Of a DNA stretch of 64,000 bases, positions 24,601 to 36,499 are shown piece by piece. Each line of letters begins with the position of its first letter. Position 1 is the stretch's first letter. The translations under genes and the position numbers were made by a program. Where the stretch lies: positions 109,894,830-109,958,829 of the forward strand of contig OZ020268.1 of assembly GCA_963971225.1 (NCBI GenBank), in the 5' to 3' direction. This DNA comes from Melieria omissa (lineage: Eukaryota; Arthropoda; Insecta; Diptera; Ulidiidae). The notes under the pieces were generated by a model. The model did no database searches and was not told the DNA's origin. It worked only from the letters and a program-made list of their open reading frames with translations.

Positions 24601-25485
24601 CTGAATTTTTACTGCGGCTTGCCGCACGCACACTCACGCATCCGCACTTATACACAGCTGTTTACTGCCACTAATCGGCGCATGGAACGTGTGGCAAACA
24701 CGCATATGGCTGCGTTTGTGGCGGTGCGTGCACACATTTGTTGACGTGTGATAAGCAACGTGCTACGAGTTTAATGCCTGCGCTGCTTTCTCCAAGCGCC
24801 CCCAAACGGCAACTACAGCAACCACATGTCACCTCACTGCTCTCACTCTCGCTGACTGTGTGCGCTTGAGGGGGAAGTGCGACTAATTCAAGTCAACGGC
24901 CTAAGTGGCTTAAATTTGAATAGAAAATGTGAAACGCTTTCAATTACAATTATCACACTTAGCGTCGCACAGGCGGTCGCACACAGCTTTTCGCTTACTT
25001 CTCAGACATTTGCTGCCGTCAAGCGTACGCAATAAACGCGAACGCTCTACAGCAGTGAGAAACGCTCATTACTTTACATTTGCGTTCGCTTATCTAGTCG
25101 CCAGCAAGTGTTAATTGATAAGCTAAACATGAGTCATTGTGGCCGAAGGCGAACAGACACACAGTGCTTGCTGATTTCATTCGCAGTCAAACTGGGGAAT
25201 TTGCCAACTGCGTGAATTGACAACATGGACTAATCGATACTTTCGATATCAGTGATAACATGCGGCATTCATACATTTGAATTTATGAGTATTTCTCTCG
25301 GGAATTGTGCAAATATTGCCCGTGTCTAATATTTGCACAGGACTCTGGGAATTACATTTAATCGAATACGTTCATAGTATTCCTGCTGATAGTCGTAATG
25401 TGCACACTCATGTATTTAAATACAACCTGCAAATGCAAAGAATTGGGCTGACTTCTATTTGAGAACCAATTGTTCATAGCAATTA
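18643..25485. other. Long non-coding stretch
   Basis: I find no coding exon I can defend. A 66-codon frame at 20311-20511 starts with a good initiation context and encodes a hydrophobic helix (see findings). A 73-codon frame at 24004-24225 is unremarkable. CA and TTG/CAA repeats are scattered. It could be intergenic or a long intron. Confidence 0.45.
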
Positions 25486-25758
25486 TTGACCGAGTCGAGC
25501 CGAGTTTCTCTTGGGGCAAGGTTCTTCGGTGAACTTGTGGAGGTAGCGGATGCACAGATCACTGATCTACACAACTTCCGCGCGAAGACCGGTCTGGATC
25601 CCAAAAGATCCGGTCTGGATCTACAGGGAACCGAACAGATAAGGGAAGGCACCGGTAAAATAAAAATGAAGGGAATCACAATGGGCCCAACAGGGCCTCC
25701 GAGTGGAAGTGCAAATGCACACTCCCCTTCTCTAACCTAACCTAACCTTGACCGAGTC
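25486..25758 (+). mobile_element. Truncated non-LTR retrotransposon with 11-bp TSD
   Basis: TTGACCGAGTC at 25486-25496 is repeated at 25748-25758, flanking a 251-bp insert (25497-25747). The insert carries an open frame that stops at 25738-25740, just before a CTAACCTAACCTAACC tail, like the 3' end of a LINE ORF with a short repeat tail. Direction is plus. The encoded tail (GARFFGELVEVADAQITDLH) is not something I can assign to a clade. The copy is severely 5'-truncated and inactive. Confidence 0.6.
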
Positions 25759-28700
25759 AATAAATTTGAAAAGTTCCTACAATCGAATTCAACGCCTATT
25801 AGGGACGGGGAATTTCTGCTAGAAAAGAAACTGCACACTTTTAATTCAATATTTCTCTTAGTGTAGACGTTTGATCGAAAAAGAAGTGCTAACATTAATA
25901 AGAAAAAAAAAATTCAATGTCTGTACGAAATTTTGCAAAAAAAAGCTAGGAATTGCAGTTGTTGTTGTTGTTTGTGTAGCTGAATTAGCCGCCAGTCTCC
26001 ATGTAGTGGATGGTAAAATGATTAAATATACCGAAATTCGCGCGCTTTAAATTCAAATACAACGAAAATATATTTGAATTTCAACGAAAAGAATCAAAAC
26101 AAACAGCGTGAAATGGTTCAGTAATACCCACCTTTTGTTTTTAGAGAATGTTACTATTTGTAAGTACTTTTTTCAAATTTTCTTTTAAATAAAAAAAGAA
26201 TTTTTTCAAAGAAGCATTACTGATTTGCTAAGGGAGCCAACATTGTCAAATTAGAACGAGACGGCTGCCTACGTACATCACCTTTAATAATTGCATCATG
26301 GTTCTGTTGTGAGCAAAAGAATGTGTGCAGTTTCTTTTCGGTACAGTCCTTACTATTGAAAATTGCCAATTATGGAGTTGAATTTCAACCATTTTACCAT
26401 ATGGATTTTTTTTTATCAATTACAATACAAAAAACATTTTTTTAGAGAATAATTTGGTCGTTTTTATCGCTAATTTCAGCAAGTTGGGTTTTCAATACTG
26501 AATAGGTGTGGTAAGAATCGGGCTTAAATTTATTATATGGTCAATATGTGCTCTCAACAAGACTCAATATAAGCCACACAACACGACTTACTTAGGCTCT
26601 ATTACAAACAGAGTTTTCAAGATTGACGATGTCAACTACGATTTAATGCCTGGACTTTTGTGTGAGGCTACGTGTTTATGCGAACAATCCTCTCACTCTC
26701 AAGCATTTGTTTATTTATTCATCAATTAGTTTTTACACATATAGATTACTTGAATTAAGTTATTGTAAATAGAAGCAATTATAAGCAATATTGATCATGC
26801 AGCAATGCAATTAATTTAGCCTTGAAACTATCCCTGCTTTCTAAGAATAGATCCAACTGATGACCTAACTCATTCACGAGCCTTAAACAGCGGGTGAGCG
26901 GTTGATTCAAGAAATAGTTAGTTCTGCAACGGGGAATACGAAATGTATCCTATGATCCCATGGGCAACTTTCACAAGGCGTATCTAAAATACAATCCGAA
27001 ATATGCCAACAATTTAAAAAAGAATTACCTTAAAAGTCCTATTAAAACATTCAATGCAATTATTAATTCTCTCAACATGTCAAAAATTGAACAAACCTGA
27101 ATTGAAAGCTTGTTTTATCAAACTTTACGAAAAATGGATAACTTATATTATAAGTACAGTCTGATGTCATTTAATGGCACATTAATTAAACATGTTTTCC
27201 CTTAATTGCGGTGGTCTGGTCTGACGCTTTAGCGCTTTTCTATAAGCAAACTCGTGCAATCGCTGCAAAAGTGCCAGCAAAACACTTCAGTCCATATCGC
27301 GACCATTAAATCTACGCACAGTCGTCTATCTGCTAGCTATAGTGGTTCGATACCCGCCAACATATGCCAGACAGGTTGTTAGTATTGCACAATAGCTACG
27401 AAAAGATGCCCTCGGCGCAATCTACCGACTAGCGGAATTAATTAAGCTGGTGCGCAGCCAAAGATTAATCTTCGCCTAAAATTAAACTTGCCGACAGACA
27501 GCTGCCTCCAAACCAAATAAACTTCAATAAAATCGCCATTAACTTCGCATCGTCAGACAATTCACTGAAATGACACGAAATGAATAAAACAAAACCTGCG
27601 GCGCTGCCGTTTCGGCTTTTTAAAGCGTATCAAATATTCAGTGGCAATTTGCGCAGCCATGAAAAGTGGCAAATGCCAAACTGTAATGGTGGAAAAAGTT
27701 GGCCAGTGCGCTCAGCAATTTGTAGGGCAATTTGAAGTGACAACAACAAAACCAAAAGCATCAAATAACAGAAACAAACAAGAAAAACTGGGCAAAATTC
27801 ACAAGCAAAGCAAACAAGAGGAAACTGCTGCAACAACACAAACAAATGCAGCGACGCCGAAATTGCAAATCAATCTCTCCAGCGTTTGTGATATTCACCC
27901 AAATTCAAACACAATCGGTCAAAAAAGCAAACAGTGCACAACAGCCACACACTCGCACGCTCGCACTTACGCGTCACGTCGCGTTGCGATACGACGGCCG
28001 GCTGTTGGTCCAGCTGACGCGAGTTCGAGTTCTTTGCCCCATAAAATATGCAACATGCTGCGAGCGACTGCAGCGCGCGAACTTCGCCATCATTTTCGTG
28101 TTTTTACATATTTTGTAAATGTTTTGCTGTTGTTGTTTTCCTCTGGCGACTGCTGTTGCGCTTACAACTGCAGCTGTGCTGTTGTTCATGCTGCAGCCGA
28201 ATTCGAAGCCGCTCAGTCGCTGTGATTCATTGGTTGTACAACATTTTCCACTCCAATTTAATGAGAGCAAAAACGGCGACCGTAACGTAACCCAACGGCG
28301 AGCCGCACGGAGTCTAGCGCGGCGTACTGCTGCGCCCCAGCACACACTCCACCACCACGCAGCGCACGCTCGCAAAAATGCCCAATAAAAGCCGCTGTCG
28401 CCACAATGACTGCAGTGGTCGGCAGACGCCAATAAGTTGATGCCGCTCCATAAAAATAAAAGAGAAAGAAGACAGCAAGAGTATTGTAACCAAAAAGCGC
28501 TCGGAAAAATGTAAAAAATACCAAACGAGCCAATGAAAAATAAAAAATAAAGCGCGACGGCTGGCAGCCACCAGCCGCCATCGCAATAGCGGCCAATTTG
28601 CGAGCTGCGAAAATGGCTGCGCGAGAACGAGTAGCTTTCAATCAAGCTATCGGCCAACTATCGTGTGAACGGCAAAAGATGGACGCAAAAAATCGATGCT

Positions 28701-31270
28701 CGTAATGTTGATGGTCTTCTAATGGGCCAAATTTGTTTCGGCAGCGCAACTGCCTGCCACCCTGCGTGTCCTCCGAGCGCACGTGTTCCCGTGCACCCTA
28801 CACCCCTCAGCGTACTTGCCGCAGCCTGTAATTTGATTGCTTCTGTTTGCCAACGTTTTGTCGTTGCCAAATGCGGCTGCAGCACCTGCAGTATGATTAC
28901 TACACATTGATCTGCACGGCGGCGCTAACAAGCAACGAACTGAATTACGCCACTTATTCGAAATGCTTTATAATTCTAATTGGACCCGTAGTCGCCTTGG
29001 TTCGATGTCACATCAAATTTGCTTTCGTTTACTGAACATGAACTCACTGCAGTGAGGTGGGTTTGGAAGGAGACGAAGGCGATACAAATAATTATATACT
29101 CATATATGTACAAATAAACATACCTTTATCAAGGGGTTATTTTCAATAGTCCATTTGTAATTTAAACGAAAATTAGCTTTTGATGACAAACTCTTCAGTG
29201 ACATATCGCTCCTTCGCTGCAAGAACGTCATAACTAAAAATTTTATGGCAACCCTAGGTGTATCTGAATATGATCGATTATCTGTCAAAACCACGTTGTA
29301 AAAAATTCGATACTTTACTCAAATGACGACATGAACAATCTTTTGAAACCTTGAAATGCCTGAATTGGGTAACTTTAAAATTGAATTTTTCGGAATGATG
29401 TATGTAGTTTTGAGTTATGACGTTCTTGCAGCGAAGGAGCGATATCTGTCATCCGTTGTATTAATTTCAAACGAAAAAAAATTAAATTAAAACTATGTAT
29501 TTGAAAAGATATAAAAAAATTACAAAGTTAGGTGTCAAAAGGATCGCAGCTTTATCGGGGAGACCGACTTAAGCAATCTTATTTGTTTAAATAAACGGAT
29601 TGTACAGAACCAGCCGTAAGTTGTCAATGTCAAGTTTCCAAGTTGTTTCAGTTTTTAAACTAACCCTGATTCAAGGTAAACAAACCCCCAAACAAAATCA
29701 TTCAAATCGGTCGATCCATTCTCGAGTTATAACGCGACTAACGCACCGCTATTATTTTTACATACTTACATATATGTAAGTACAGATTCGATACTGAGCC
29801 AATTTTACTGTTTACTGTTATTGTGCGGTGCGCACAAGGAAACAAATGGGAAGAAAACAAGTCAACAAAGGAGCCAAATTTGTGGAAAATTTCATGAGTC
29901 ACCCGATGGGGGCACAACGAAGCCTCTGCCGCACCCTCCACCTTTACGCATCCGCAACATATCCGCAGGCCAAATGAAACCAAAACAGCCAATGAACGTG
30001 TCACGAGAACTGTAAGACACGTTCATGCGCCGCTAAAGCGATTTCCACCGCGCACGGCCCCAAAGCATGTGGCCAGCCAGCACTGCAGTGCAAATACACA
30101 CACACACAAACGCATGCGCGCGGATGACGGCGTGGGTGCACGGACACAGTGAAATGAAAAATATGACAGCAAAAACCAGTGAAAGGGCGCGCAAGTGGAG
30201 CAGCGCCACGGGGGTTAAAGCGAAAAAGCGTAGGGTGGGTCCAGCACTGAACAACAATTGCAATAGCACAAAGGCCGCGAAGGTGGTCTGGCGAAAAGCA
30301 GCGCCAACGACAATCGAAAATGGTTCAAGAAAGAAACAATCAAAACAAAACATGGCAAAGTAAACACGTGACTGCGACTTTGACATTCTTCGCTGACGCG
30401 TGGAGCGGCACGCTACTGTTTCAACTTCATGCAATGATAGTCGACCTTGTGCCGCAGACATTAGCATTGTGTTCGACGAGTCGATTGCAAATCACCTCGT
30501 GCCGTGCCGTGCTATATCGGTTCATTTGTGCCATTTGTGTGTTGCGTAATTGCCAGAGGCTCCCGCCAGTCATTCAACCAGTTAGTCAACCAGCCCACTA
30601 GCCAGTCAGCACGTGGCTGGTGCACTCGAACCACTGACTGACTGCCGCTGTCATTACTGTAACTGCTCTGCAAAACGCAGCTATGGCTTATAAACTTGGC
30701 GTTTGTTTGCGCTGTGTTTGCCTTAAAGAAGCCAAACGATTTCGGCAGCGTGGTCGAGTACAAGAAGCTTATAAATAATTTTGTAGACAATTTATCAATG
30801 ATAAATGCACTTTATCGATTATGTGGAGCAGCTGACTTCATTTAACCTACAAAAAAGTTTTCACAAAAGACTTTTCACTCATTCTGGTTTCGTCGTTCCG
30901 ATTAGCTTTCTCACTCGAAATCATTCAGAGGTGAACTTCAGTAATAGTTATAAAATTTGAATAAAAAGCTATAACAAACCGTAGCCATGACTTAATGCAG
31001 CTATGCAACGCTGAACAGCTGCGTTATTTGCGCAAGCCGCCAAAGAGCACTTCTTGTGAAAAATCTGAAAAATTCGGCACTGGCTCGTTGTAATGCATTG
31101 CAGTAAATGAAAAGAAACGTCCATAGAGGCGTTATTAAATACAGCACAATGCAATAAAAACAAAACACACGACAGCTGCTGCTTCTACTCGCACTGCGGT
31201 GACGCACTGTGGTTCGTCAAATGTACTGGCAAAAAGTCGACAGATTAACAATCGGAGAGTGTTATTCGTA
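25759..31270. other. Long non-coding stretch with an inverted repeat
   Basis: The stretch is AT-rich, with GC-richer islands at about 27.6-28.9 and 30.0-30.6 kb where open frames appear on both strands. None shows a domain, so I leave them out. A 41-44-bp inverted repeat lies at 29199-29451. A short palindrome (CTTACATATATGTAAG) lies near 29765. Confidence 0.45.
29199..29451. repeat. Inverted repeat with ~42-bp arms, 168-bp spacer
   Basis: The left arm (29199-29239) and the right arm (29408-29451) share a block reading ATATCGCTCCTTCGCTGCAA and continuing into GAACGTCATAAC, in opposite orientation, nearly without mismatch. The spacer is AT-rich and non-coding. The structure suggests a small foldback or MITE, but I could not define a target duplication. 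Confidence 0.7.
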
Positions 31271-32050
31271 ATGGCCAAACTCCATAAAGCGCGTTGCAGG
31301 CGTATCGTGGTTTTTGGCGTTTCTCGTGTTTCGAGAAAAAGTTGAATCAGTGTATTTGTATGAAGCAAACTCCATGACTACGCCCGAAACGCGGCAAAAG
31401 TTGAACTATTTTCAACTTTCTCTCGCGTTTCTCGCTAAACGACGTCAAACAGCTGACAGAGCTCCTAAAGATGTCATACATTATGTGGTTAAATGGTAAT
31501 GCCGATAACAAACTTGTGTTATCGCAAAAGTCGGATGCATTTTTTTTACACGAAAGCTATTAAATACATTTAAGAAACATTTGAAATTCAATATTTTAAC
31601 ATAGAATGTGGAGAAATTCCTAAAAATTAGCATAATTCTTTGACAGACGAAACTTAGTCTTCGCTGTATAGGAAATTCGATAGCTTATTCGTTATCGATC
31701 GAATTTTGCTCATCCCTGTGAAATAAATTGCTACAAATTGAATTCAACTGAATGTTTTTTTATTTTTTGCAATGTTCGATATGCATTAATTGTGTTTAAA
31801 ATGAAATCAGTAAATTCTATAAAGTCTATAACGTCGTATAGCAATTTCATTTCGTTGTTTTTCACAATTCACAACGAAATCAATGAGCAGTTTGCCAATT
31901 AAAAATTAGCATCAACTGACGTAAGAAGAACAAGCTGACGCGTGAAACGCGCTTTATGGAGTTTGACCATTTGCAACGCGAATAACGCGAGAAACGCCAT
32001 AACCCGACAAACCCCGAACGCCTGAAACGCGCTTTATGGAGTTTGGCCAT
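31271..32050. mobile_element. Inverted-repeat element, 32-bp termini
   Basis: The first 32 bases (31271-31302, starting ATGGCCAAACTCCATAAAGC) match the reverse complement of the last 32 (32019-32050) with one mismatch. Similarity continues inward after a gap through GGCGTTTCTCG. A third copy of the motif, GCTTTATGGAGTTTGACCAT, lies just inside the right end around 31951-31970. The 780-bp unit encodes nothing recognisable. No clean target duplication was found, so the superfamily is open. Confidence 0.6.
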
Positions 32051-34240
32051 AAGTCCGTATTGTTTGAACTGCGCATAAGCAAATTGAAAGCACGGCTTTT
32101 AGAATTTAATTTTTGAACAACATTTAATTTATACATAACTGCTGCTATAGCTTCAAGGAGTTTGTATGAATTTCCAATTTATTTCCCATATTCGTAATTA
32201 TCAAGTTTGACAGCAATGCCTATGGACAGAATTTTGCCCATAGGTATTTCCTCTTCATTCCTGTTTCCCATTCGAAATGCCAAAACTATGTAGTATGCGA
32301 AAGAGTAGTAGATGTATGTTTAAATACCAGCAAAAACAACTTTCTAAGTAGTTTGATAAATTGTCATAATAATTCATACAGATTTTCCTGGGCAATAAAT
32401 AAGAATTTACGTATTAATAAGCAGAGTTGCCAAATTATTTTAACTGGGGCAATCCGGGATTGCTTGCTTGGGACCTTAACCTTTTACGTTTCATATTAAA
32501 ACATATTTGTTTTTAAGGATTTTTTAAGACAGCTTACTATAACCTATTACGTTGCAAATGCGAAAAAGATGTAGGTTGCAGAATTTAAGCAAATCTCGCT
32601 CGATAAAATAAATTATATGCAGTAATCAACTCATAGTCACGGAACTCATAAAAACATATCTAAGAAGACAATCAAAAACAAACATTAACATGATGAAAAA
32701 AATGGTATGTACTTGTACAAAAGTCAAAATAAAGTATCAAGATTGACTAAAAAAAGTAGTTAGCAGTATTTTATTATCAATGCTAAACATTTACGCGGCA
32801 AAAAATTCAACCAAATATTGCGTTTACACCGAGGTGAAAATATTCTGCACCACTGTGTGTCAGCGCCGATTACTATTGCAAGTGTCGCAATATGTGACAA
32901 GTACAGCAACAACGACTAATGCAACGGTCGAGGAATAAGGTTAAATACGATTTTTAATTGTTGCCTTGTCACAGCGCTACACAGCAGTTCAAAGGTGAGT
33001 CAGCATGACTTGATTTACAATTTCGTGTTTGCCATTTTTATAACAACAAATTTCATTTGGTTTGGGCTGGTTTCCGGTGCGTGAATAGCTCCAACTGCAG
33101 TGGACTAACACTAATTCAGGTTCTAAGCACACAAATATCCTAAAAATACTTTTTCAGACTATGCATTGCTACATTTTCGTTAGTGTATAGTAATTCACAC
33201 CCAACATCTTATTGCATTTCATTGAACGTTTCCAAGTGTCAGCAAATGCCACCGACGCCATTTACGAGTCATTTTCACTACGCTGTTTTTATTGGCGATT
33301 TGCGTGCAAATGTATAATTTTTGCTTGCCTTCAATTAACAGGGCATCCAAGCAATGAGCCCGACCTTTAAGAGTCAACGAAATGCGTCCAATTTTTAGAG
33401 TATTTATAAGTTTGTGTATAGACTGCTAATAATGATGGAGATTAGAAGCAAGTTTATGTAGAACAAAATAAGATAAATTCCTAAAGTGCAGATGTGATAG
33501 GAGGATGAAACAAGCAAACTATTATCACATGATTATGATTTTTTCTTGATCTCTTTTTATGAAATTTCAATTTGTTGATTTGGAAAATGTTAAAGAACAA
33601 TCGTCTATTGAAAATGTCAATTCCGTATCGCCACGACATGGCCGGAAGATTAAGCTAATGCCAGAAAACAGCGCATCGCTGAGGTGAACGAACATCTGTC
33701 AGCGCTACTTAACAGTACTTTTTAAAGCTGCTGCCTACTAGCTGTGAAATTTGTATCTTCCAATTTCTCGTTGCCAAAAGAAAAATCGGGTTAGAAAGTG
33801 AAGAGCGAAAGAAAAGATACGTACGTACTTATGGCTTCCGGGATCCGTTGTTTGCCGTCGCTGCTACGTTTGGCTGCGTTCTCGGCAGCGGTTGTGCGCA
33901 GTTAAACGCAGCCAAGCAAGCGCAACTTCCAGCTAACGCGCTCCCAACATTCGGTTATCAATGCGGTTTCCAAGTTGTTTCGGCATTTTTTTAATCAGTC
34001 AGCAATGTATTTCTTTAAATTCACATACACTTTAACTTTAATTTGTCTTTTATCGTTGTATGTATATGTTGTTTGTGTTATTATTGTTAGCACTCAGCGT
34101 ATCGATGTACTGCAAGCGAGAATGAATTTAGATTAGTCTGTTGTTGTTGCAGTTTGTTGATGATATTTTTTAGGAGCTTGTTTTCTATTTCTTTTCACAC
34201 GCATAACTAAAAACACAAAGACAAAAATAACTAAACTGAA
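32051..34240. other. Non-coding stretch
   Basis: Mostly AT-rich and featureless. A GC-richer pocket at about 33831-33960 is open on both strands (plus: a 24-codon frame starting ATG GCT TCC). Neither reading could be tied to a gene. Confidence 0.45.
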
Positions 34241-34411
34241 CTAAACTGGATTCGAGCGTGGCGAGGTTGGCATACGCGGTTCCGTGTCAGCCGCGGCTGC
34301 CGACACCGTCCCAGTCACTGTGCTCGTTCGTAGGCGCAAGTGTTCGAGCAAGACGTATGAGGTAATTTCCACAAATACGCGAAACAAAAGAGGATCACGA
34401 CATTTTAATTT
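34241..34411 (-). CDS. Candidate terminal exon, gene unknown
   Basis: On the minus strand the sequence AAATCCAG at the boundary with 34411 offers a 3' splice site in phase 0. It is followed by 56 codons that read like protein (KLKCRDPLLFRVFVEITSYV, then a Ser/Thr/Ala/Pro tail ending SPRSNPV) and a TAG stop at 34241-34243. Codon composition and the hydrophobic/charged pattern look better than surrounding frames. I could not identify an upstream exon; GC-richer minus-strand DNA at 35.5-36.3 kb would be the place to look. I do not recognise the protein. Confidence 0.28.
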   Translation of the reverse strand, partial: KLKCRDPLLFRVFVEITSYVLLEHLRLRTSTVTGTVSAAAADTEPRMPTSPRSNPV

Positions 34412-34583
34412 CTGGATTTTGATTTGTCTACTGAATGATGTGAGGAACATAAATTAAAGACCTTTGTATGTGAAAATGCTATTGGAAATAATGGCGCCCG
34501 TTCCTATAGAGCGTCTGGAGCTAAATTATACGCAAATTCAGTTGACAATAAATGTCCGATGTCAATCAAATGACTACTTCTTA

Positions 34584-34711
34584 TTCACACCGAGCTCGGT
34601 ACTTGGTAGTTTTCTACGTGTATTTTGTTTTTGTTCGATTCTTTTACAAAAACCAAAATACACGAGCAAAAGTACCAAGTACGAACTAACAAAGTACGAG
34701 CTCGGTGTGAA
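34584..34711. repeat. 128-bp foldback repeat
   Basis: The ends TTCACACCGAGCTCG are exact inverted repeats. The arms continue imperfectly inward through TACTTGGTA and CGTGTATTTTG to a short loop near 34640. No coding content. A related fragment (ACAAGTACGAGCTC) occurs near 39167, suggesting a dispersed family. Confidence 0.7.
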
Positions 34712-36499
34712 AAGAACGCCAAACAATTTTCTAACCACTGTTTTAAAATAGGTGTCGATCGACTCGCAGAAGTGTAGGTCAAGTTTGATTGAAAGTTTAT
34801 TAAGAAAGGACGCGAGTATTTAACCGAGCAGCTAAGATTGGGCTACTACTCACTTATATGAGCCACTGAGGGTCTTTATTAGAATCAGATATACTAAACT
34901 TTGAAAACGGCGATGCTGGGCTGTGGTGTCAGCATCTTTGAATCGGTCTTAGTTTTTTCAACTTCTTTTTGTTGGTTTTTTCTGTTCGTTTTATGCTCTT
35001 CATTTGGTATTTTCTACTTTCCCACCGTCTATTGTTGATTCATTAAGAGCTCCAACAGCGCCAACAGTTCTCCAATTGGACTTTTGAATGCGGGCTATTG
35101 GTTAGCGTTGCCATACCGGCGCAACTCTTAAAAGTGAAACTATTGTTTAATTATGCACTCGAAAATACTGCCACTTGACTTGGGCTGTTGGACATTGGCT
35201 GGTGCGGCGCAAAACAGCAACATTTTCAACCGCAGCCGAAGTGCATTCAAACCGAATGGCAGCGCTGCCGCCGCCACTGTCGCATGCCCACACACTGCCA
35301 CTCACTCACACTCGCACGCGCGATGCAAACTGCACAAAATGCAACCGCAGCGACAAGAACACAAATCAGAGAAGTTATTAAAAAACAACAACAACACAAT
35401 AACACAAATGAATGTCGGTCGAAAGAGCAGCAGCAGGTAAAGCACTGTGTGAGGCAAATCTAATTAAAACAATATGTTTTGTGCATTTGTTGTTGCCTTT
35501 ATGGATGTAGAAACTCGGCAAAGAGCGAAAAATGACGAAATACCAGCGCAATACCATAAAAAATTAAAAAGAAAAATCGAAAAACAATGGCAATTCGCCA
35601 CTGGTTTGCTGGAATGCCATTTGAGCCGCGCAGTGACAAAGACGACGACGACCACGACAACGCTGGCAGCAGCAGCGGTGGTTACGGCGACGACTCTGAC
35701 TGCGGATTTTGCAACGTGCAACGCCAAGTGGACGGACGCGGAATAGCTCCGTCGCAACGTTTCCACAGCGTTTTCGACTGCGACGAGCGCAAATCACGAT
35801 TTTTGCACAATTCAGCCTTTGTTGATTGATTTCGACTGTGTCGGCTGATTTGCTGCTGCCTTCCGCTTACGCGCACCAATTGCCACTTCAGCGCTGCTCT
35901 ATCCCCCTCACGAACACACAGAATTTGCGCGTACGACGGCACCAGCTGGGTGGCTCGGCGACGGCAGCAGCCACACCGCTGCTAGCATTGTATTATAATT
36001 TTTAGGTGTTTTAAAAAAATTGTAAATATCTACACACACACATAAACGTCTAGCAGCACGCATTCACACAGATACTTCTTTTTTCTATTTCACTTTTGCG
36101 TTTATTTTTGAGATGCGTACATCGCAGCAACAACAAATGACCGAAAAACGTTGCTGATGACTCGACCGACACAACACGACTGCGACGCGACTGCATTTGT
36201 CCAGAGTAGATTTCGCTTTGGCGCTACTATCGCTGCCCGAAACTACTCTTTGCTGAACACTTTTCTACGGTGCGCTCAACTGCAGCTCTGAAAAACTACG
36301 CACGTCGGCGATGTTTCGTCAGCTGGGCGTAGCGAAAAGGTGGCAACGCGGTGAAAAATAACAAAACCGTGGAAACAGTTGATAGGGAAAAATTAGCCTT
36401 GCGCCGAAAATTTCGTTTGCACAATGGATTGAGGAGCAATTCCAGCCAGTGGCCGCAGAAATAATAGATTCCACAGCCACACAGCAGGCAAGCAGAGCA
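34712..36499. other. Upstream region of the 36.5-kb gene
   Basis: This stretch contains GC-richer DNA with CAG/CAA and GACGAC-type repeats (about 35.2-35.8 kb). Open frames on both strands are repeat-driven. The last 200 bases before the start at 36500 presumably hold the core promoter and 5' leader, including GGTGGCAACGCGGTG near 36340, which resembles a Drosophila housekeeping core-promoter motif. No TATA box stands out. Confidence 0.4.

Noticed and set aside
25732..25747. CTAACCTAACC run as telomere-type repeat
   Set aside because: Only about three units and bounded by a target duplication; better explained as a retroelement tail.
27341..27353. tRNA B-box-like GGTTCGATACCCG
   Set aside because: No A box or cloverleaf could be drawn from the preceding 90 bases.
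27641..28657. Overlapping open frames on both strands (194 and 227 codons)
   Set aside because: GC-richer, CAA/CAG and Cys-rich repetition keeps several frames open at once; no domain.
30050..30600. GC-rich plus and minus frames
   Set aside because: No domain or splice support; overlapping frames suggest composition, not coding.
31690..31720. hAT-like end (CAGGGATGAGCAAAATTCGA on minus)
   Set aside because: No matching inverted end or 8-bp duplication nearby.
35587..35829. Acidic plus-strand frame (DKDDDDHDNAGSSSGG)
   Set aside because: Driven by GACGAC repeats; the opposite strand is equally open.
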